Notes under the pieces: model-generated
Database searches by the model: none
Told to the model about the DNA's origin: nothing
Seen by the model: the letters and a program-made list of their open reading frames with translations, nothing else
Source of the DNA: BOG-994 sp049514215
GTDB taxonomy: Bacteria; Pseudomonadota; Gammaproteobacteria; Burkholderiales; Burkholderiaceae_D
Length of the DNA: 64,000 bases
Assembly (NCBI GenBank): GCA_049514215.1
Contig: JBEKVI010000017.1
Span: 1 to 64,000 of the forward strand
Direction: 5' to 3'
Position numbers and translations under genes: made by a program
Shown here: positions 25,766 through 34,551 of the stretch, in pieces
Position numbering within the stretch: position 1 is the first letter of the stretch
Layout of the letters: every line of letters begins with the position of its first letter

Positions 25766-26182
25766 ATGAACGGATTGTTTCGGATCGTCCGGTTGTTTTT
25801 CGTTTTGGTCATGAGCTTGCCCGCATGGAGTGATGCACAGCAGACGCAATTGCCTCTAACCCAGGTGCCGGACCCTATCCCTTTCGTGAGTGGTGGGGTG
25901 GGCGACGACGAATTTCAGGCCCTGCGGCTGGTTCGCGACCAATATGACTTGCAAATCGTCTTAGCGACGGTAAAAACCGGGGCCTATCTGGCCGATGTTT
26001 CCGTGCAAATCACAGATCAGAAGGGCGACGTCATTCTTTCCACCATATCGGATGGCCCGATTTTCCTGGCTCAGCTTCCGGCGGGCCGCTACAAGGTGAC
26101 CTTGTCGAGCGCCGGAATCGTTCAGGTCAAGTCTGTTCAGATGACTGGTCACAACCGCGCACAACTGGTCGTGTACTGGTAG
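25766..26182 (+). CDS. Small secreted protein with a carboxypeptidase-regulatory-like fold
   Basis: A 138-residue protein with a clear signal peptide (RIVRLFFVLVMSLPAWSDAQ). The mature part has a short linker ending in SGGVGDDEFQALR, then a beta-rich segment: ADVSVQITDQKGDVILSTIS, DGPIFLAQLPAGRYKVTL, HNRAQLVVYW. This pattern resembles bacterial CarboxypepD-regulatory/transthyretin-like domains found in periplasmic proteins. The ATG at 25766 follows AGGAG by seven bases, making it a better start than the GTG at 25760. Function unknown. The FNR-like promoter upstream suggests expression under low oxygen. Confidence 0.75.
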   Translation: MNGLFRIVRLFFVLVMSLPAWSDAQQTQLPLTQVPDPIPFVSGGVGDDEFQALRLVRDQYDLQIVLATVKTGAYLADVSVQITDQKGDVILSTISDGPIFLAQLPAGRYKVTLSSAGIVQVKSVQMTGHNRAQLVVYW

Positions 26183-26335
26183 ACCTTCGCGTCAGGTAGA
26201 CGCGCTGCTCCTCGGATGATTGCATCGACGGTACTTATCGTTCCTGCCGGCAGATGACAAGCACGCCGTCGTGCGCTCGTGGGGATCCCACCGTTGAAAC
26301 CGCTAAAGTTCGCCACCCATGCGAACTCGGTCAGC

Positions 26336-26377
26336 TTGACCCAAGTCAAGGTGCGCGCTTCCATCCGCGGCTACATT
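26336..26377 (+). promoter_or_regulatory. Class-II FNR/ANR-like promoter of the hemerythrin gene
   Basis: TTGACCCAAGTCAA (26336-26349) is a perfect TTGAC-N4-GTCAA dyad; the arms extend to six bases with the flanking C and G. TACATT at 26372-26377 lies exactly where the -10 belongs for a site centred at -41.5. Transcription would start near 26384, 86 bases before the ATG. No -10 fits in the other direction. Confidence 0.65.
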
Positions 26378-26469
26378 GGAATCGAATGGCGGCGAACATG
26401 CGGTGCAATGAGCTAGCAGACTCGAGCACGGATGTTGGCGAGCTGTGGTTATTGTCGAAAGGACGAAAA

Positions 26470-27033
26470 ATGACAGATCCAGTCACGCTTTGGCATGCCG
26501 AGCATCTCAACTTCGTCCGCTTACTGAACCTTCTGGACAGGGAAGTGGCAGGGTTTCATGGGGGTGGGCGACCAAACTATGCGCTCATGGGCGACATCAT
26601 TTACTATCTGACGAGCTACTCCGACCATTTTCACCATCCTCGAGAAGACATCGCCTTCGCTCTTCTCATCAAGCACGATGACTCGGCGCAGAAAGTGGTC
26701 AACAGCCTGATGCAGGAACACCGCGTTATTGCCTTGGTCGGGGCCGAGCTTGCACAGCGAATCGTTGAGGCTGAGAACGACGTAATGTCTTCTCGCGAAC
26801 GTCTGGAGGCCGCCGCTGCGACTTACCTCCTTTATTATCGACACCATATCGCTAAGGAGGAAAAAGAGATCCTGCCGCGCGCAGCCAAGGCTCTGACGCA
26901 GGAGGAGTGGGCCGTTGTCGCGGCGGCGTTCGCTCATGGAGACGATCCGCTATTTGACGTATCCGTTGATGCGCGGTTGCGCGCGCTGCGTCATGAGATT
27001 TCTGTCGAGGCGCAGATCCCTTCGGACGCCTGA
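26470..27033 (+). CDS. Hemerythrin-like HHE-domain protein
   Basis: A 187-residue helical protein with the di-iron hemerythrin ligand pattern: LWHAEHLNF (first His), DHFHHPREDIAFA (H-H-x3-E), LMQEHRVIALVG, and YYRHHIAKEEKEILPRA (H-x3-E). Such proteins bind oxygen, NO or iron and often act in oxygen or nitrosative stress. The ATG at 26470 is set by AAGGA six bases before it; the longer frame from 26254 has no support. The class-II FNR-like promoter upstream fits a low-oxygen role. The next gene downstream is convergent. Confidence 0.88.
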   Translation: MTDPVTLWHAEHLNFVRLLNLLDREVAGFHGGGRPNYALMGDIIYYLTSYSDHFHHPREDIAFALLIKHDDSAQKVVNSLMQEHRVIALVGAELAQRIVEAENDVMSSRERLEAAAATYLLYYRHHIAKEEKEILPRAAKALTQEEWAVVAAAFAHGDDPLFDVSVDARLRALRHEISVEAQIPSDA

Positions 27034-27184
27034 ACCGGGACCCGGCCCGTGCCGCAGAAGAGGCGAGCTCCATCTTCCCTTCCCGAACTCGATCGTGTCG
27101 CGTGAGCGACGGAGCCATGAAGGCGCGTGCCATACCGAGGGGTTTTTGAGGATTCCTTGTCTCGACCTGGCCGGGCAGGGCCCC

Positions 27185-28606
27185 CTAAGCAGCTGTCGCG
27201 TCTGTTTGCTCCGTCCCCGAACGGGGTTCGCGCACCACCGTCACCGAGCATGGCGCCTCAGCCACCACCTGCGCTGAGACACTCCCCAGGTAGCGTCGCA
27301 TCGCGGAGCTGCCGCGCGCGCCCAGCACGACATGATCGACACGATTGACGGACGCATAATCGACGATCGCACTAGCAATCTCGGGCCCCTCGAGGACGTG
27401 ATACGTTATACGTCCGGGGGCGATGGTTAACGGACGCGCCCAGTCGCGCAGCTCGACCAGTCCCTTGACGTGAAGATTTCGGCCTTCTTTGTCGAGATTC
27501 AGATCCATACCGATGCGCGGCGTCTTCCGTACGGTCAGACAGGCGAGTCGTGCCCCAGGCTCGAATTCCAGGATGCGTGTGACGGTGCGGCGAATGGCCT
27601 CGTGCAGTCCTTGAGTCGATTGCTCTAGATCCACGGCCACCGCGAGTATCGGCGCGTGGGCCAATTGCTCGCGCGCATTCTGACGCGCCGATGCTTCCAT
27701 GCCAGCGACACGAAGGCGTCGGGCCAGCACGTGGAAGAAGGAGTCAGTCCCCTCACGCCGGCCACGCTCGGTGATCGCAATCTGGTCGGGGTGATGCAAG
27801 AGGAGGGCGACCTGCGCAGCACTGCTATACCGTTGGCGCGGATCGACCGACAGGCAGCAGAGAATCACCTCCTGCAACCAGTCCGGGCACCGCCGATTGA
27901 GGACTTTGGGTGGCAAAGGGTCACGGTAGAGTCGACGCCGTAGTCCGGCCACTCTCGCTGGATTGCCATACGGCCGTCGCCCGGTCACGAGGTAATACAG
28001 GATGACGCCCAAGGCGAACAGATCGCTGCGCGGATCATTACGGATGCCCAGAATCTGCTCGGGGGATATGTACGGACCGGTACCGATGGGCAAACGAAAC
28101 TCCTCAGCCAGGAGATCCGGCAGGTCGTCATGGCGCGAAAGGCCAAAGTCAATGAGCACAGCATTGCCGTCGGGCCGAAACATGACATTGCTCGGCTTGA
28201 GGTCCAGGTGGATGACCTGCTGTATATGGACCGCGTGAAGTGCCACTGCCACGCGCGCACCGATATCGGCCACTTCTTCGACGGCAAGCGGCGTGTCTGC
28301 AATACGCGTTAGCAGCGTTTTTCCGCTAATTGCCTCCATTACGATGTACGGTTGCGTCGCGAAATCACCCGCACCGATGAAATGTGGCACGTGAACGCCG
28401 CTCAGGCGAGGTAGGACCATGCACTCCACTTCGAACCCGACGATCGCCGCGGGATCGTCGCCCCCGCGCAAACTCGGGATCTTCATGAGCGCAGGCCCGG
28501 TCAGGTCGCTGCGTGCCACCTTCCAGATGCTTGCCATGTTGCCCTGGTACATGTTTTCCTCGAGCAGGTAGCCGTCGACAAAGGCGCCCGCCACGAGACT
28601 ATTCAT
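27185..28606 (-). CDS. Ser/Thr protein kinase fused to a universal stress domain
   Basis: A 473-residue two-domain protein. The kinase part (about 10-290) has the ATP lysine K42 (ALMKIPS), HLDLKPSNV with catalytic D135 and N140, IDFGLSRHD (D153) and the SPEQ activation-loop end. The C-terminal part (about 320-460) is a UspA fold: ILAVAVDLEQSTQGLHEAIR at its first strand and VLGARGSSAMRRYLGSVSAQ, the Usp nucleotide-binding loop. Kinase-Usp fusions are known but not common. No membrane segment is seen. It lies three bases downstream of the phosphoesterase stop, so both form one operon, perhaps a kinase and opposing phosphatase. Confidence 0.9.
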   Translation of the reverse strand: MNSLVAGAFVDGYLLEENMYQGNMASIWKVARSDLTGPALMKIPSLRGGDDPAAIVGFEVECMVLPRLSGVHVPHFIGAGDFATQPYIVMEAISGKTLLTRIADTPLAVEEVADIGARVAVALHAVHIQQVIHLDLKPSNVMFRPDGNAVLIDFGLSRHDDLPDLLAEEFRLPIGTGPYISPEQILGIRNDPRSDLFALGVILYYLVTGRRPYGNPARVAGLRRRLYRDPLPPKVLNRRCPDWLQEVILCCLSVDPRQRYSSAAQVALLLHHPDQIAITERGRREGTDSFFHVLARRLRVAGMEASARQNAREQLAHAPILAVAVDLEQSTQGLHEAIRRTVTRILEFEPGARLACLTVRKTPRIGMDLNLDKEGRNLHVKGLVELRDWARPLTIAPGRITYHVLEGPEIASAIVDYASVNRVDHVVLGARGSSAMRRYLGSVSAQVVAEAPCSVTVVREPRSGTEQTDATAA

Positions 28607-28609
28607 GTC

Positions 28610-29350
28610 TTAGCTCCCTTCGACGAGACGCTCGACGAGGGCCCGGGGCATCCCTTCGGCATTCAGTTTGCTGGCGACGAGCTCATAGTCATAAGGCACG
28701 CGATAGAAGCAGATCTGCCGGCGAGATGCGTCATACATCGTGTAACACGCCGCCGGGTTCAGATCGCGCGGCTGTCCAACTGAACCACACACCACCAGCC
28801 ATTGTCGCGCCGTGCTTAGCGGAATCTGAACTCCGGATACCGGAGTGAACAGCTGCGCCGACGAACCAGGCCGCGCGTGGTAAAGCGCCGGAGTGTGCGT
28901 ATGTCCGCAGAACGTCACGCTGCATTGCGTAGCCGACAGGCTGCGGGTCGCTTCGGCAGGCCCGTGGATATATGCCCACGCCCCCGGATCCCACGCGTTG
29001 GCATGGACGAAAAGAACCCCATCGACTTCAATGGACAGCGGTAGGTTCTCAAGGAATTCAATCTGATCGGCGTCGAGGCGTCGTCGCGTCCAATTCACTA
29101 CGAAATTGGCTTCCCTGCGCATCGTACTGTGTCGGCCGTCCGCCACAGCGGCGTCATGGTTGCCGCGGACCGCTATCGCGCCATTTGCTACCGATCCACG
29201 CACCTCGTTCACCACCCAGCTTGGATCGACGCCGTAGCCGACCAGATCGCCGAGGAAGGCGTAGCGCAGGGCGCCGTGTTCGCGCGCATGCCTCAGGCAA
29301 GCCTCGGTGGCTTCTCGGTTCGCGTGTAGGTCAGTGAATACAGCGAGCAT
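28610..29350 (-). CDS. Calcineurin-like metallophosphoesterase
   Basis: A 246-residue enzyme with every metal motif of the family: FTDLHAN (D7, H9), LGDLVGYGVDP, VRGNHDAAV, and CGHTHTPALY. It belongs to the YfcE/Ser-Thr-phosphatase-like branch with the GYGVDP extension that is common in bacterial proteins of this size. It is first in a two-gene operon with the kinase-Usp fusion, so removing phosphate from that kinase's targets is a reasonable guess, but no partner is shown by sequence. Confidence 0.9.
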   Translation of the reverse strand: MLAVFTDLHANREATEACLRHAREHGALRYAFLGDLVGYGVDPSWVVNEVRGSVANGAIAVRGNHDAAVADGRHSTMRREANFVVNWTRRRLDADQIEFLENLPLSIEVDGVLFVHANAWDPGAWAYIHGPAEATRSLSATQCSVTFCGHTHTPALYHARPGSSAQLFTPVSGVQIPLSTARQWLVVCGSVGQPRDLNPAACYTMYDASRRQICFYRVPYDYELVASKLNAEGMPRALVERLVEGS

Positions 29351-29666
29351 CTAAAACGGCTGATGGAACAACATCGATGTATCGTACTCCACTCCAGCTC
29401 CCGCTTGGTCACCGCGTCGAGGCGCGCGCAGGCCTGAGGCGGGTCGATACGGCCCGCAACGAATCTTGACTGGTCCGAACGTTCTGATTGCGCTCATGCA
29501 GCCAAGGCACAGAAGCGCCTCCTCCCGGGAACCCCTCCGAATCGCATGACGGTACTCTTTCGGGACAGTTTTTCTTGGAATCGATGCGTCAGCCGCTTCG
29601 TTCGCGCGACGAGGCGGTCAATTGTAAGGGGTCGCGCCTTTGACGTTGCCACGGACCTCGCACGAC
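29351..29666. other. Intergenic, nothing recognised
   Basis: This 316-base stretch lies upstream of the phosphoesterase and downstream of an SDR stop. Short frames are present but none resembles a known protein. No clear promoter or hairpin was found. Confidence 0.4.
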
Positions 29667-30455
29667 TCAACGGGTTAGAAAGCCTCCATCCACAACCAGG
29701 ACGTGCCCGCAAATAAAGCTGGCACCCGGGCTGCACAGCCAAATAACCGCCGCGGCTATTTCTTCCGGTCGGCCAAAGCGACCGATGGGTGCAAGCGACG
29801 TCATCCGCCCGACGATCTCCGGATCATAGTCGTGCGTCACGCGACTCATCATTGGCGTGTCGACCATCCCGGGACACACCGCGTTGATCAAAATTCCCTT
29901 GCTCACGTACTCGTTGGCGGCACTCATGGTGAGCCCAATAATGCCGTGCTTGCTGGCGGAATAAGCCGTCCGCCCGGGACTTCCCACGATACCGCCGATC
30001 GAAGAACAATTGACGATGGCGCCGCTGCCTTGAGCCAACATCGGCGGTAGCTCGGCTTTCATGCAATTCCAGACGCCACGAAGGTTGGTGTTCATTAGTC
30101 TTTCGAAGAGTTCGTCGTCGGTCTCGGCCATCGGCGTTGCGTCGCAGTTCAGCCCCGCGTTGTTGAAAGCCGCATCGAGTCTTCCGTAGGCCCTCAACGC
30201 TGCTTCGAGCATCGCCTTGACCTGAGTCGTGTCCGACACGTCGCAGGATATCGACAAGACCTCCATGCCTTCGTTTCTCAATTGAAGGTCCGCGCTGGCC
30301 AGGAGTTCCTCGTCACGATCTGCGATGACCACGGCGGCGCCGGCGCGACCGAATTCGCGCGCACTCGCGAGTCCGATGCCCCCGGCACCTCCCGTCACAA
30401 GTGCTACTTTTCCAGCAAACTTCCCCGTCATTGTTCCCCGATCATCGGAATTCAT
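29667..30455 (-). CDS. SDR-family oxidoreductase
   Basis: A 262-residue classical SDR. It has TGGAGGIGLASAREFGRAG, ADRDEEL (acidic residue favouring NAD), NNAGLNCDATP, NCSSIGGIVG, YSASKHGIIGLTMS and GGFLTR at the end. The ATG at 30455 has GGGAGG five bases upstream. It is 22 bases downstream of the SDR at 30478-31234, to which it is clearly paralogous along the whole length. It gives the reference for the part of that gene lost in the assembly gap. Confidence 0.9.
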   Translation of the reverse strand: MNSDDRGTMTGKFAGKVALVTGGAGGIGLASAREFGRAGAAVVIADRDEELLASADLQLRNEGMEVLSISCDVSDTTQVKAMLEAALRAYGRLDAAFNNAGLNCDATPMAETDDELFERLMNTNLRGVWNCMKAELPPMLAQGSGAIVNCSSIGGIVGSPGRTAYSASKHGIIGLTMSAANEYVSKGILINAVCPGMVDTPMMSRVTHDYDPEIVGRMTSLAPIGRFGRPEEIAAAVIWLCSPGASFICGHVLVVDGGFLTR

Positions 30456-30477
30456 AACTACCTCCCAGAATCGTCTT

Positions 30478-31234
30478 TCAGTGCATGGTGAACCCACCGT
30501 CCACAGCGATCGCCTGACCGGTGACGAAACTAGAAAAGCTGCTGCATAGCCAAAGAACTACATCCGCGATTTCGTCCGGCCGCCCCTGTCGGGCCATTGG
30601 CACCAGTTTCAATAAACCTTCAATTGCTTCGCCTTGGCCTTCAGCCACCATGCGCTCGGACATGGGGGTCCAGATCAAGCCGGGACAAACAGCATTGACG
30701 CGAATACTTCTGGTTGCGTATTCAAGTGCAGTGCTCTTGGTGAGACCNNNNNNNNNCTGCGTGATAGCTGGCGCGCTTGTTTCCGCCCACCAGACCCCCG
30801 AGCGACGAGCAGTTCACAATCGCTCCGCCACCATGCTCGCGCATATATTGCAGCTCGAACTTCATACAGCTCCAGACGCCGCGAAGGTTGACCGACAGGA
30901 CGCGGTCATAGTCCGCCCTCGGGTAGTCCGCGGTCTCAGCCAACACATTTTGGATTCCCGCATTGTTGTACGCGGCATCCAGCCGGCCAAACGCTTTCAC
31001 CGTTTGCTTCACCATTGCTTCGACCTGAGCGTCATCGGAGACGTCACATTTGACGGCCAGAGCCTGATAACCTTTGCTCGTCAGGTCAACGACTGCAGAA
31101 TCCAGTGCTTCCTCGTTGATGTCGGCGAGGGTGACCGACGCACCTGATTCTGCGAACGCCTTGGCGGTCGCGAGTCCCAGCCCGGAAGCCGCTCCTGTGA
31201 CGAGTGCGACTCTTCCTTCGAATGAAATGTTCAT
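30478..31234 (-). CDS. SDR-family oxidoreductase interrupted by an assembly gap
   Basis: The 5' part (31234 down to 30757) reads TGAASGLGLATAKAFAESG, DINEEAL, NNAGIQNV, NCSSLGGLVGG and breaks after ASYHA. The 3' part (30747 down to 30478) resumes GLTKSTALEYATRS, NAVCPGLIWTPMSE and ends VDGGFTMH. The two parts are in different frames across nine Ns, so the ORFs look broken. The active-site Lys of Tyr-x3-Lys falls in the gap. The paralog next door needs six residues between YSA and GLT, implying about 17 missing bases, which restores the frame. The gene is therefore probably intact in the organism. Confidence 0.82.
30748..30756. other. Assembly gap (nine Ns)
   Basis: A run of nine unknown bases inside the SDR gene. 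Its size is probably not true to scale (see that gene). Confidence 0.98.
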
Positions 31235-31331
31235 AGGTCTTCCTTGTATCGATCTGTTACTTCGCTACGTGTTTGCTCTTGTGAGCGGCGGGGCAGCGGA
31301 ACTGCCGTGAACTTTGGCTCATGCCAGTCGC

Positions 31332-31733
31332 TCATTTGGCAGACGCGTATTGCTCATCGCTCACTTTTTCCAACCATTCCACGGCTTTGCCATTGAGTGC
31401 TTCCTGAATTGCGATATGCGTCAAAGCAGAATTAGGGGCAGCGCCATGCCAATGCTTCTCCCCAGGCGGCGTCCATATGACATCACCAGCCTTGAGTTCG
31501 CGTATTGGTCCGCCCCACGACTGCACGAAGCCTCGACCTTCGGTCACAATTAGAGTCTGTCCAAGAGGATGTGTATGCCAGGCGCTCCGAGCGCTCGGAT
31601 CAAACGTGACGCAACCGCAGGTCATGCGCGCGGGCGCCCCGGCCTCAAAGAGTTGAGCCACGCGTACCGTTCCGGTGAAGTAATCCTCGGGACCCGGTAC
31701 CGTCGCCGCGCCATGGATTGATTTCAGTTCCAT
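31332..31733 (-). CDS. Small cytoplasmic cupin
   Basis: A 133-residue cupin. Motif 1 is seen around SAWHTHPLGQTLIV and motif 2 in GDVIWTPPGEKHWHGAAP, with metal-binding histidines. The ATG at 31733 has GGAG upstream. It is paralogous to the exported cupin at 33809 (both share GP(E/K)DYFTGTV, SAWH(T/S)HP and WLEKVSDEQY). Such cupins often sit with carboxymuconolactone decarboxylase-like proteins and SDRs, as here. It lies just downstream of the CMD gene at 31754 in the same direction. Catalytic role unknown. Confidence 0.87.
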   Translation of the reverse strand: MELKSIHGAATVPGPEDYFTGTVRVAQLFEAGAPARMTCGCVTFDPSARSAWHTHPLGQTLIVTEGRGFVQSWGGPIRELKAGDVIWTPPGEKHWHGAAPNSALTHIAIQEALNGKAVEWLEKVSDEQYASAK

Positions 31734-31753
31734 ACTTTCTCCTTCTATTGAAG

Positions 31754-32596
31754 TTACTTCGGCCGCTTTTCGAACACCTCTTTCGCGACGGGGAGCGCCG
31801 AGAAGACATTCGGCCACCCCGCGTAGAAAGCGAGTTGCGTAAATGCTTCAGACGCCTGTTCCTTGGTGAGGCCGTTGTCCATCGCGCGATTCAAGTGATA
31901 AGGGATCTGGGCGACCTGACCCGATGCGATGAGGGCGCTTACGGTCACAAGGCTTCGGTCTCTTGGCGCGAGACCCGGGCGTAACCAGAGATCCCTGAAG
32001 AGGACGTCGGTGGTGTACTGGACGACGCCGGGCGCTGTCTCACCGAACTGTTCCTGGACGCGCGACGCCCGCTCAGTCTCAGCGGCCTCGGCTAGTGGTA
32101 GGGCGGCCGGTGACTGAAGCGGTAGTTCGTCATTCGCAATTTTTCGCTGCGCAAACACGCTAGAGGCAACGTTGACCGCCGAACTTGCGTTGCCCCACCC
32201 CGAGTAGAAGGCGAGGTGGGTGATGATTTCAGAGATCTCAGAGGGCTTGACGCCGTTGTCCAATGCCTTCACCAGTTGCGCTCTTAGCTCGTCAGGCTGA
32301 TTGCGCGCAATTAGAGCTGCAACCGTCACAATGCTGCGATCCCTTGGTGAAAGACCTGGGCGTTTCCATAACTCGACGATCACGCCGTCTTGATATTTCG
32401 CCAGACCCGGTGTCACTGCTGCGAGATTTGCTGAGGTCACAACTTCTCCTTGCGTCCATTTGGGGTCGTCGTCACGGCTTACGTGACTCGAAGGGGGGGC
32501 GATGTTAGCGGGATCGATTGCGGCTGAAGAGCCGGCGAGTCCGACGCTAACCAGACAGCAGCCAAGCATCCCGACAATGATTGATCTTGGTTTCAT
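31754..32596 (-). CDS. Exported tandem carboxymuconolactone-decarboxylase-like protein
   Basis: A 280-residue protein with a signal peptide (IIVGMLGCCLVSVGLAGSSAA) and two CMD repeats. Each repeat shows the same marks: RPGLSPRDRSIVTVAALIA...HLAFYSGWGNASSA and RPGLAPRDRSLVTVSALIA...QLAFYAGWPNVFSA. No CxxC pair is present, so it is a CMD-type rather than AhpD-type protein. The ATG at 32596 is preferred over TTG/GTG codons 12-15 bases upstream, but this is not certain. It probably shares an operon with the cupin at 31332. A periplasmic lactone or ring-cleavage-product role is a guess. Confidence 0.87.
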   Translation of the reverse strand: MKPRSIIVGMLGCCLVSVGLAGSSAAIDPANIAPPSSHVSRDDDPKWTQGEVVTSANLAAVTPGLAKYQDGVIVELWKRPGLSPRDRSIVTVAALIARNQPDELRAQLVKALDNGVKPSEISEIITHLAFYSGWGNASSAVNVASSVFAQRKIANDELPLQSPAALPLAEAAETERASRVQEQFGETAPGVVQYTTDVLFRDLWLRPGLAPRDRSLVTVSALIASGQVAQIPYHLNRAMDNGLTKEQASEAFTQLAFYAGWPNVFSALPVAKEVFEKRPK

Positions 32597-32804
32597 CTCT
32601 TTGCTCACCAATTCCCCAAGTATCGGGGCGTCCTGGGCGCAGAATCGGATGCGCCACGATCCACACTCTAGTGAGAAGATTGAAGCCCGGTTAGCCCTTT
32701 GCCTCGTTTGGGGTTATGAGTGCGACTCATACCGCAAGAGTGTGTGGCGGAAAGATCGGCAGATCGAGTCCAAGCGCGCCTTTCGTTCGCCTGTGGGATG
32801 ACGA

Positions 32805-33698
32805 TCAATCGCGGTGGCGCAATGTCTCGAGCAGAAGCGAAAAGGCGGGCGAGGATTGACGTCGACTGGGGAAGTACAAGTGGTACCCGGGGTAGGTCGG
32901 GCAGTAATCTTCGAGCATGAGGAGAAGATGACCTGCTGCTACATCTTCCAACACTAGGTCTTGCGGAACGTAGGCCAATCCGCAGCCTTCCTGCGCGGCC
33001 TGGATCATCTGAGGGGTAGTGTTGAAAATCCATTGTCCGCGGACCTGGACCTGAATCACTTGACCTCGGTCTTCGAACTCCCAGGCGTACAGGCCACCCC
33101 GGGTGGGAAGTCGCAAATTGACGCAACTATGGTCGGCGAGATCCTTGGGGGTCTGTGGGGCTGATTTTCTAGCCAGGTAGTCGGGTGAGCCGACCACCGC
33201 CATCCGATAGGGCGGTCCGATTCGAACGGCAACCATGTCCTGCGCAATCTGCTCGCCACTGCGAACGCCGGCATCGAATCGTTCCGCCACGATATCGATC
33301 AGCTGGTAATTGATGTCGATTTCAACATTGATGTCCGGGTAGTCGGGGATGAACTTGGAGAGCTTGGGCCAAAGAACGGTGGTCACTGCGTGATCGCCCG
33401 AGGTGATTCGGATCGTGCCCGCTGGCCTATCCCTCAGTTCACTCAGGTTGGTCAAACCCGACTCGATCCCATCATAGTGCGGACCAATCGAGGCCCACAA
33501 CCGTTCACCCGCCTCGGTGGGCGACACGCCGCGAGTCGTCCTCGTCAGCAATCGAATTCCAAGCTTGGCCTCCAAGCCCCGCATGGAATGGCTCAAGGCG
33601 GACTGCGAGATACCCAATTGGGCGGCAGCACGCGTGAAACTACGTTCTCGCGCAACCACGACAAAAGCTCGCAGCACATTCAGGTCGATTGGGGCCAT
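32805..33698 (-). CDS. LysR-family regulator
   Basis: A 297-residue LTTR. The N-terminus has MAPIDLNVLRAFVVVARERS and QLGISQSALSHSMRGLEAKLG, the winged-helix core. The effector domain has GTIRITSGDHAV and AVVGSPDYLARKSAP, typical of the CrgA/DsdC-like branch. It is divergent from the exported cupin (33809) and lies upstream of the CMD-cupin pair on the same strand. A role in controlling both cupin/CMD sets is likely from position alone. Confidence 0.92.
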   Translation of the reverse strand: MAPIDLNVLRAFVVVARERSFTRAAAQLGISQSALSHSMRGLEAKLGIRLLTRTTRGVSPTEAGERLWASIGPHYDGIESGLTNLSELRDRPAGTIRITSGDHAVTTVLWPKLSKFIPDYPDINVEIDINYQLIDIVAERFDAGVRSGEQIAQDMVAVRIGPPYRMAVVGSPDYLARKSAPQTPKDLADHSCVNLRLPTRGGLYAWEFEDRGQVIQVQVRGQWIFNTTPQMIQAAQEGCGLAYVPQDLVLEDVAAGHLLLMLEDYCPTYPGYHLYFPSRRQSSPAFSLLLETLRHRD

Positions 33699-33808
33699 TC
33701 ATGAGTCTCGTTCATAACGGTATGCCAAGGCTACCACCTAGCCGCAACTTGGCCCACTCACTACAGTGTGCCCATTGGAAGACGCTACCTGAGGAGCTTG
33801 GACGCGAT

Positions 33809-34309
33809 ATGGACGCTGGACGAATTTCTTTCCTTGCCGTTGCCCTTGGAATCTGCCTTGCCGCTGCCACGCTGGCGAACGCCGCTGACCCAAGTCCGGG
33901 GCAAACTTTGACGCAAAGTGGCTCTCTCCCCACCTTTCCTGGCCCCAAGGATTACTTCACCGGGACCGTTCACGTGCAGCAGCTCTTTACAGGCGACCCG
34001 GCGCTTGCCGCCACAGGAGGTCGCGTAACGTTCGAACCGGGTGCCAGATCTGCATGGCATTCACATCCTGCCGGTCAATACCTGATCATTTTGGACGGCG
34101 TGGGATGGGTCCAGCAATGGGGCGGACCGGTCCTTGAAGTCCATGCGGGTGACGTAGTGTGGTGTCCGCCGGGCGTTAAGCACTGGCATGGCGCTTCCTC
34201 GACGAAATCGATGACGCAGATTTCGATCACTGGCGTTCGGGGTGACACCAACGTCCAGTGGCTGGAAAAGGTCAGCGACGAGCAATACCAGAAAAATCCT
34301 CCGAGGTGA
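33809..34309 (+). CDS. Exported cupin, paralog of the one at 31332
   Basis: A 166-residue protein. The signal peptide (ISFLAVALGICLAAATLANA) is followed by a single cupin domain with SAWHSHPAGQYLIILDG and GDVVWCPPGVKHWHGAS. The ATG at 33809 was chosen because it places the signal peptide at the N-terminus; the longer frame begins inside the promoter. It differs from the cytoplasmic paralog mainly by the leader. It is divergent from lysR. The pair suggests that the same reaction or ligand is handled in both compartments (inference). Confidence 0.86.
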   Translation: MDAGRISFLAVALGICLAAATLANAADPSPGQTLTQSGSLPTFPGPKDYFTGTVHVQQLFTGDPALAATGGRVTFEPGARSAWHSHPAGQYLIILDGVGWVQQWGGPVLEVHAGDVVWCPPGVKHWHGASSTKSMTQISITGVRGDTNVQWLEKVSDEQYQKNPPR

Positions 34310-34551
34310 CGGGAAGGGCCCTGCCGTTCGCAAGAAGGGGGGCACATGAGCTTGGAGTACCGTATGAAGACGTCTGCGAGCGGCAATTTAAGATCGCACG
34401 CCTCTCCAGGATTCGTTCCGCTCGTTCCAAAGCATTCCTAGGATTTCGGTATCACGCTAGGCAACTTAAACCCAGCACCTCTCAAAACCAGGCAGCCTGA
34501 TCACCACCAAAAATGTGCGAAACGTGCGTTGCGCTACCTCCCTATTGTCGC

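Noticed and set aside
26188..26204. CGCGTC/GACGCG hairpin after the small secreted protein as a terminator
   Set aside because: The stem is only six bases and no T-run follows; evidence is too weak to list as a feature.
30478..31234. SDR read as a true frameshifted pseudogene
   Set aside because: The frame change coincides with the N run and is removed by a realistic gap length.
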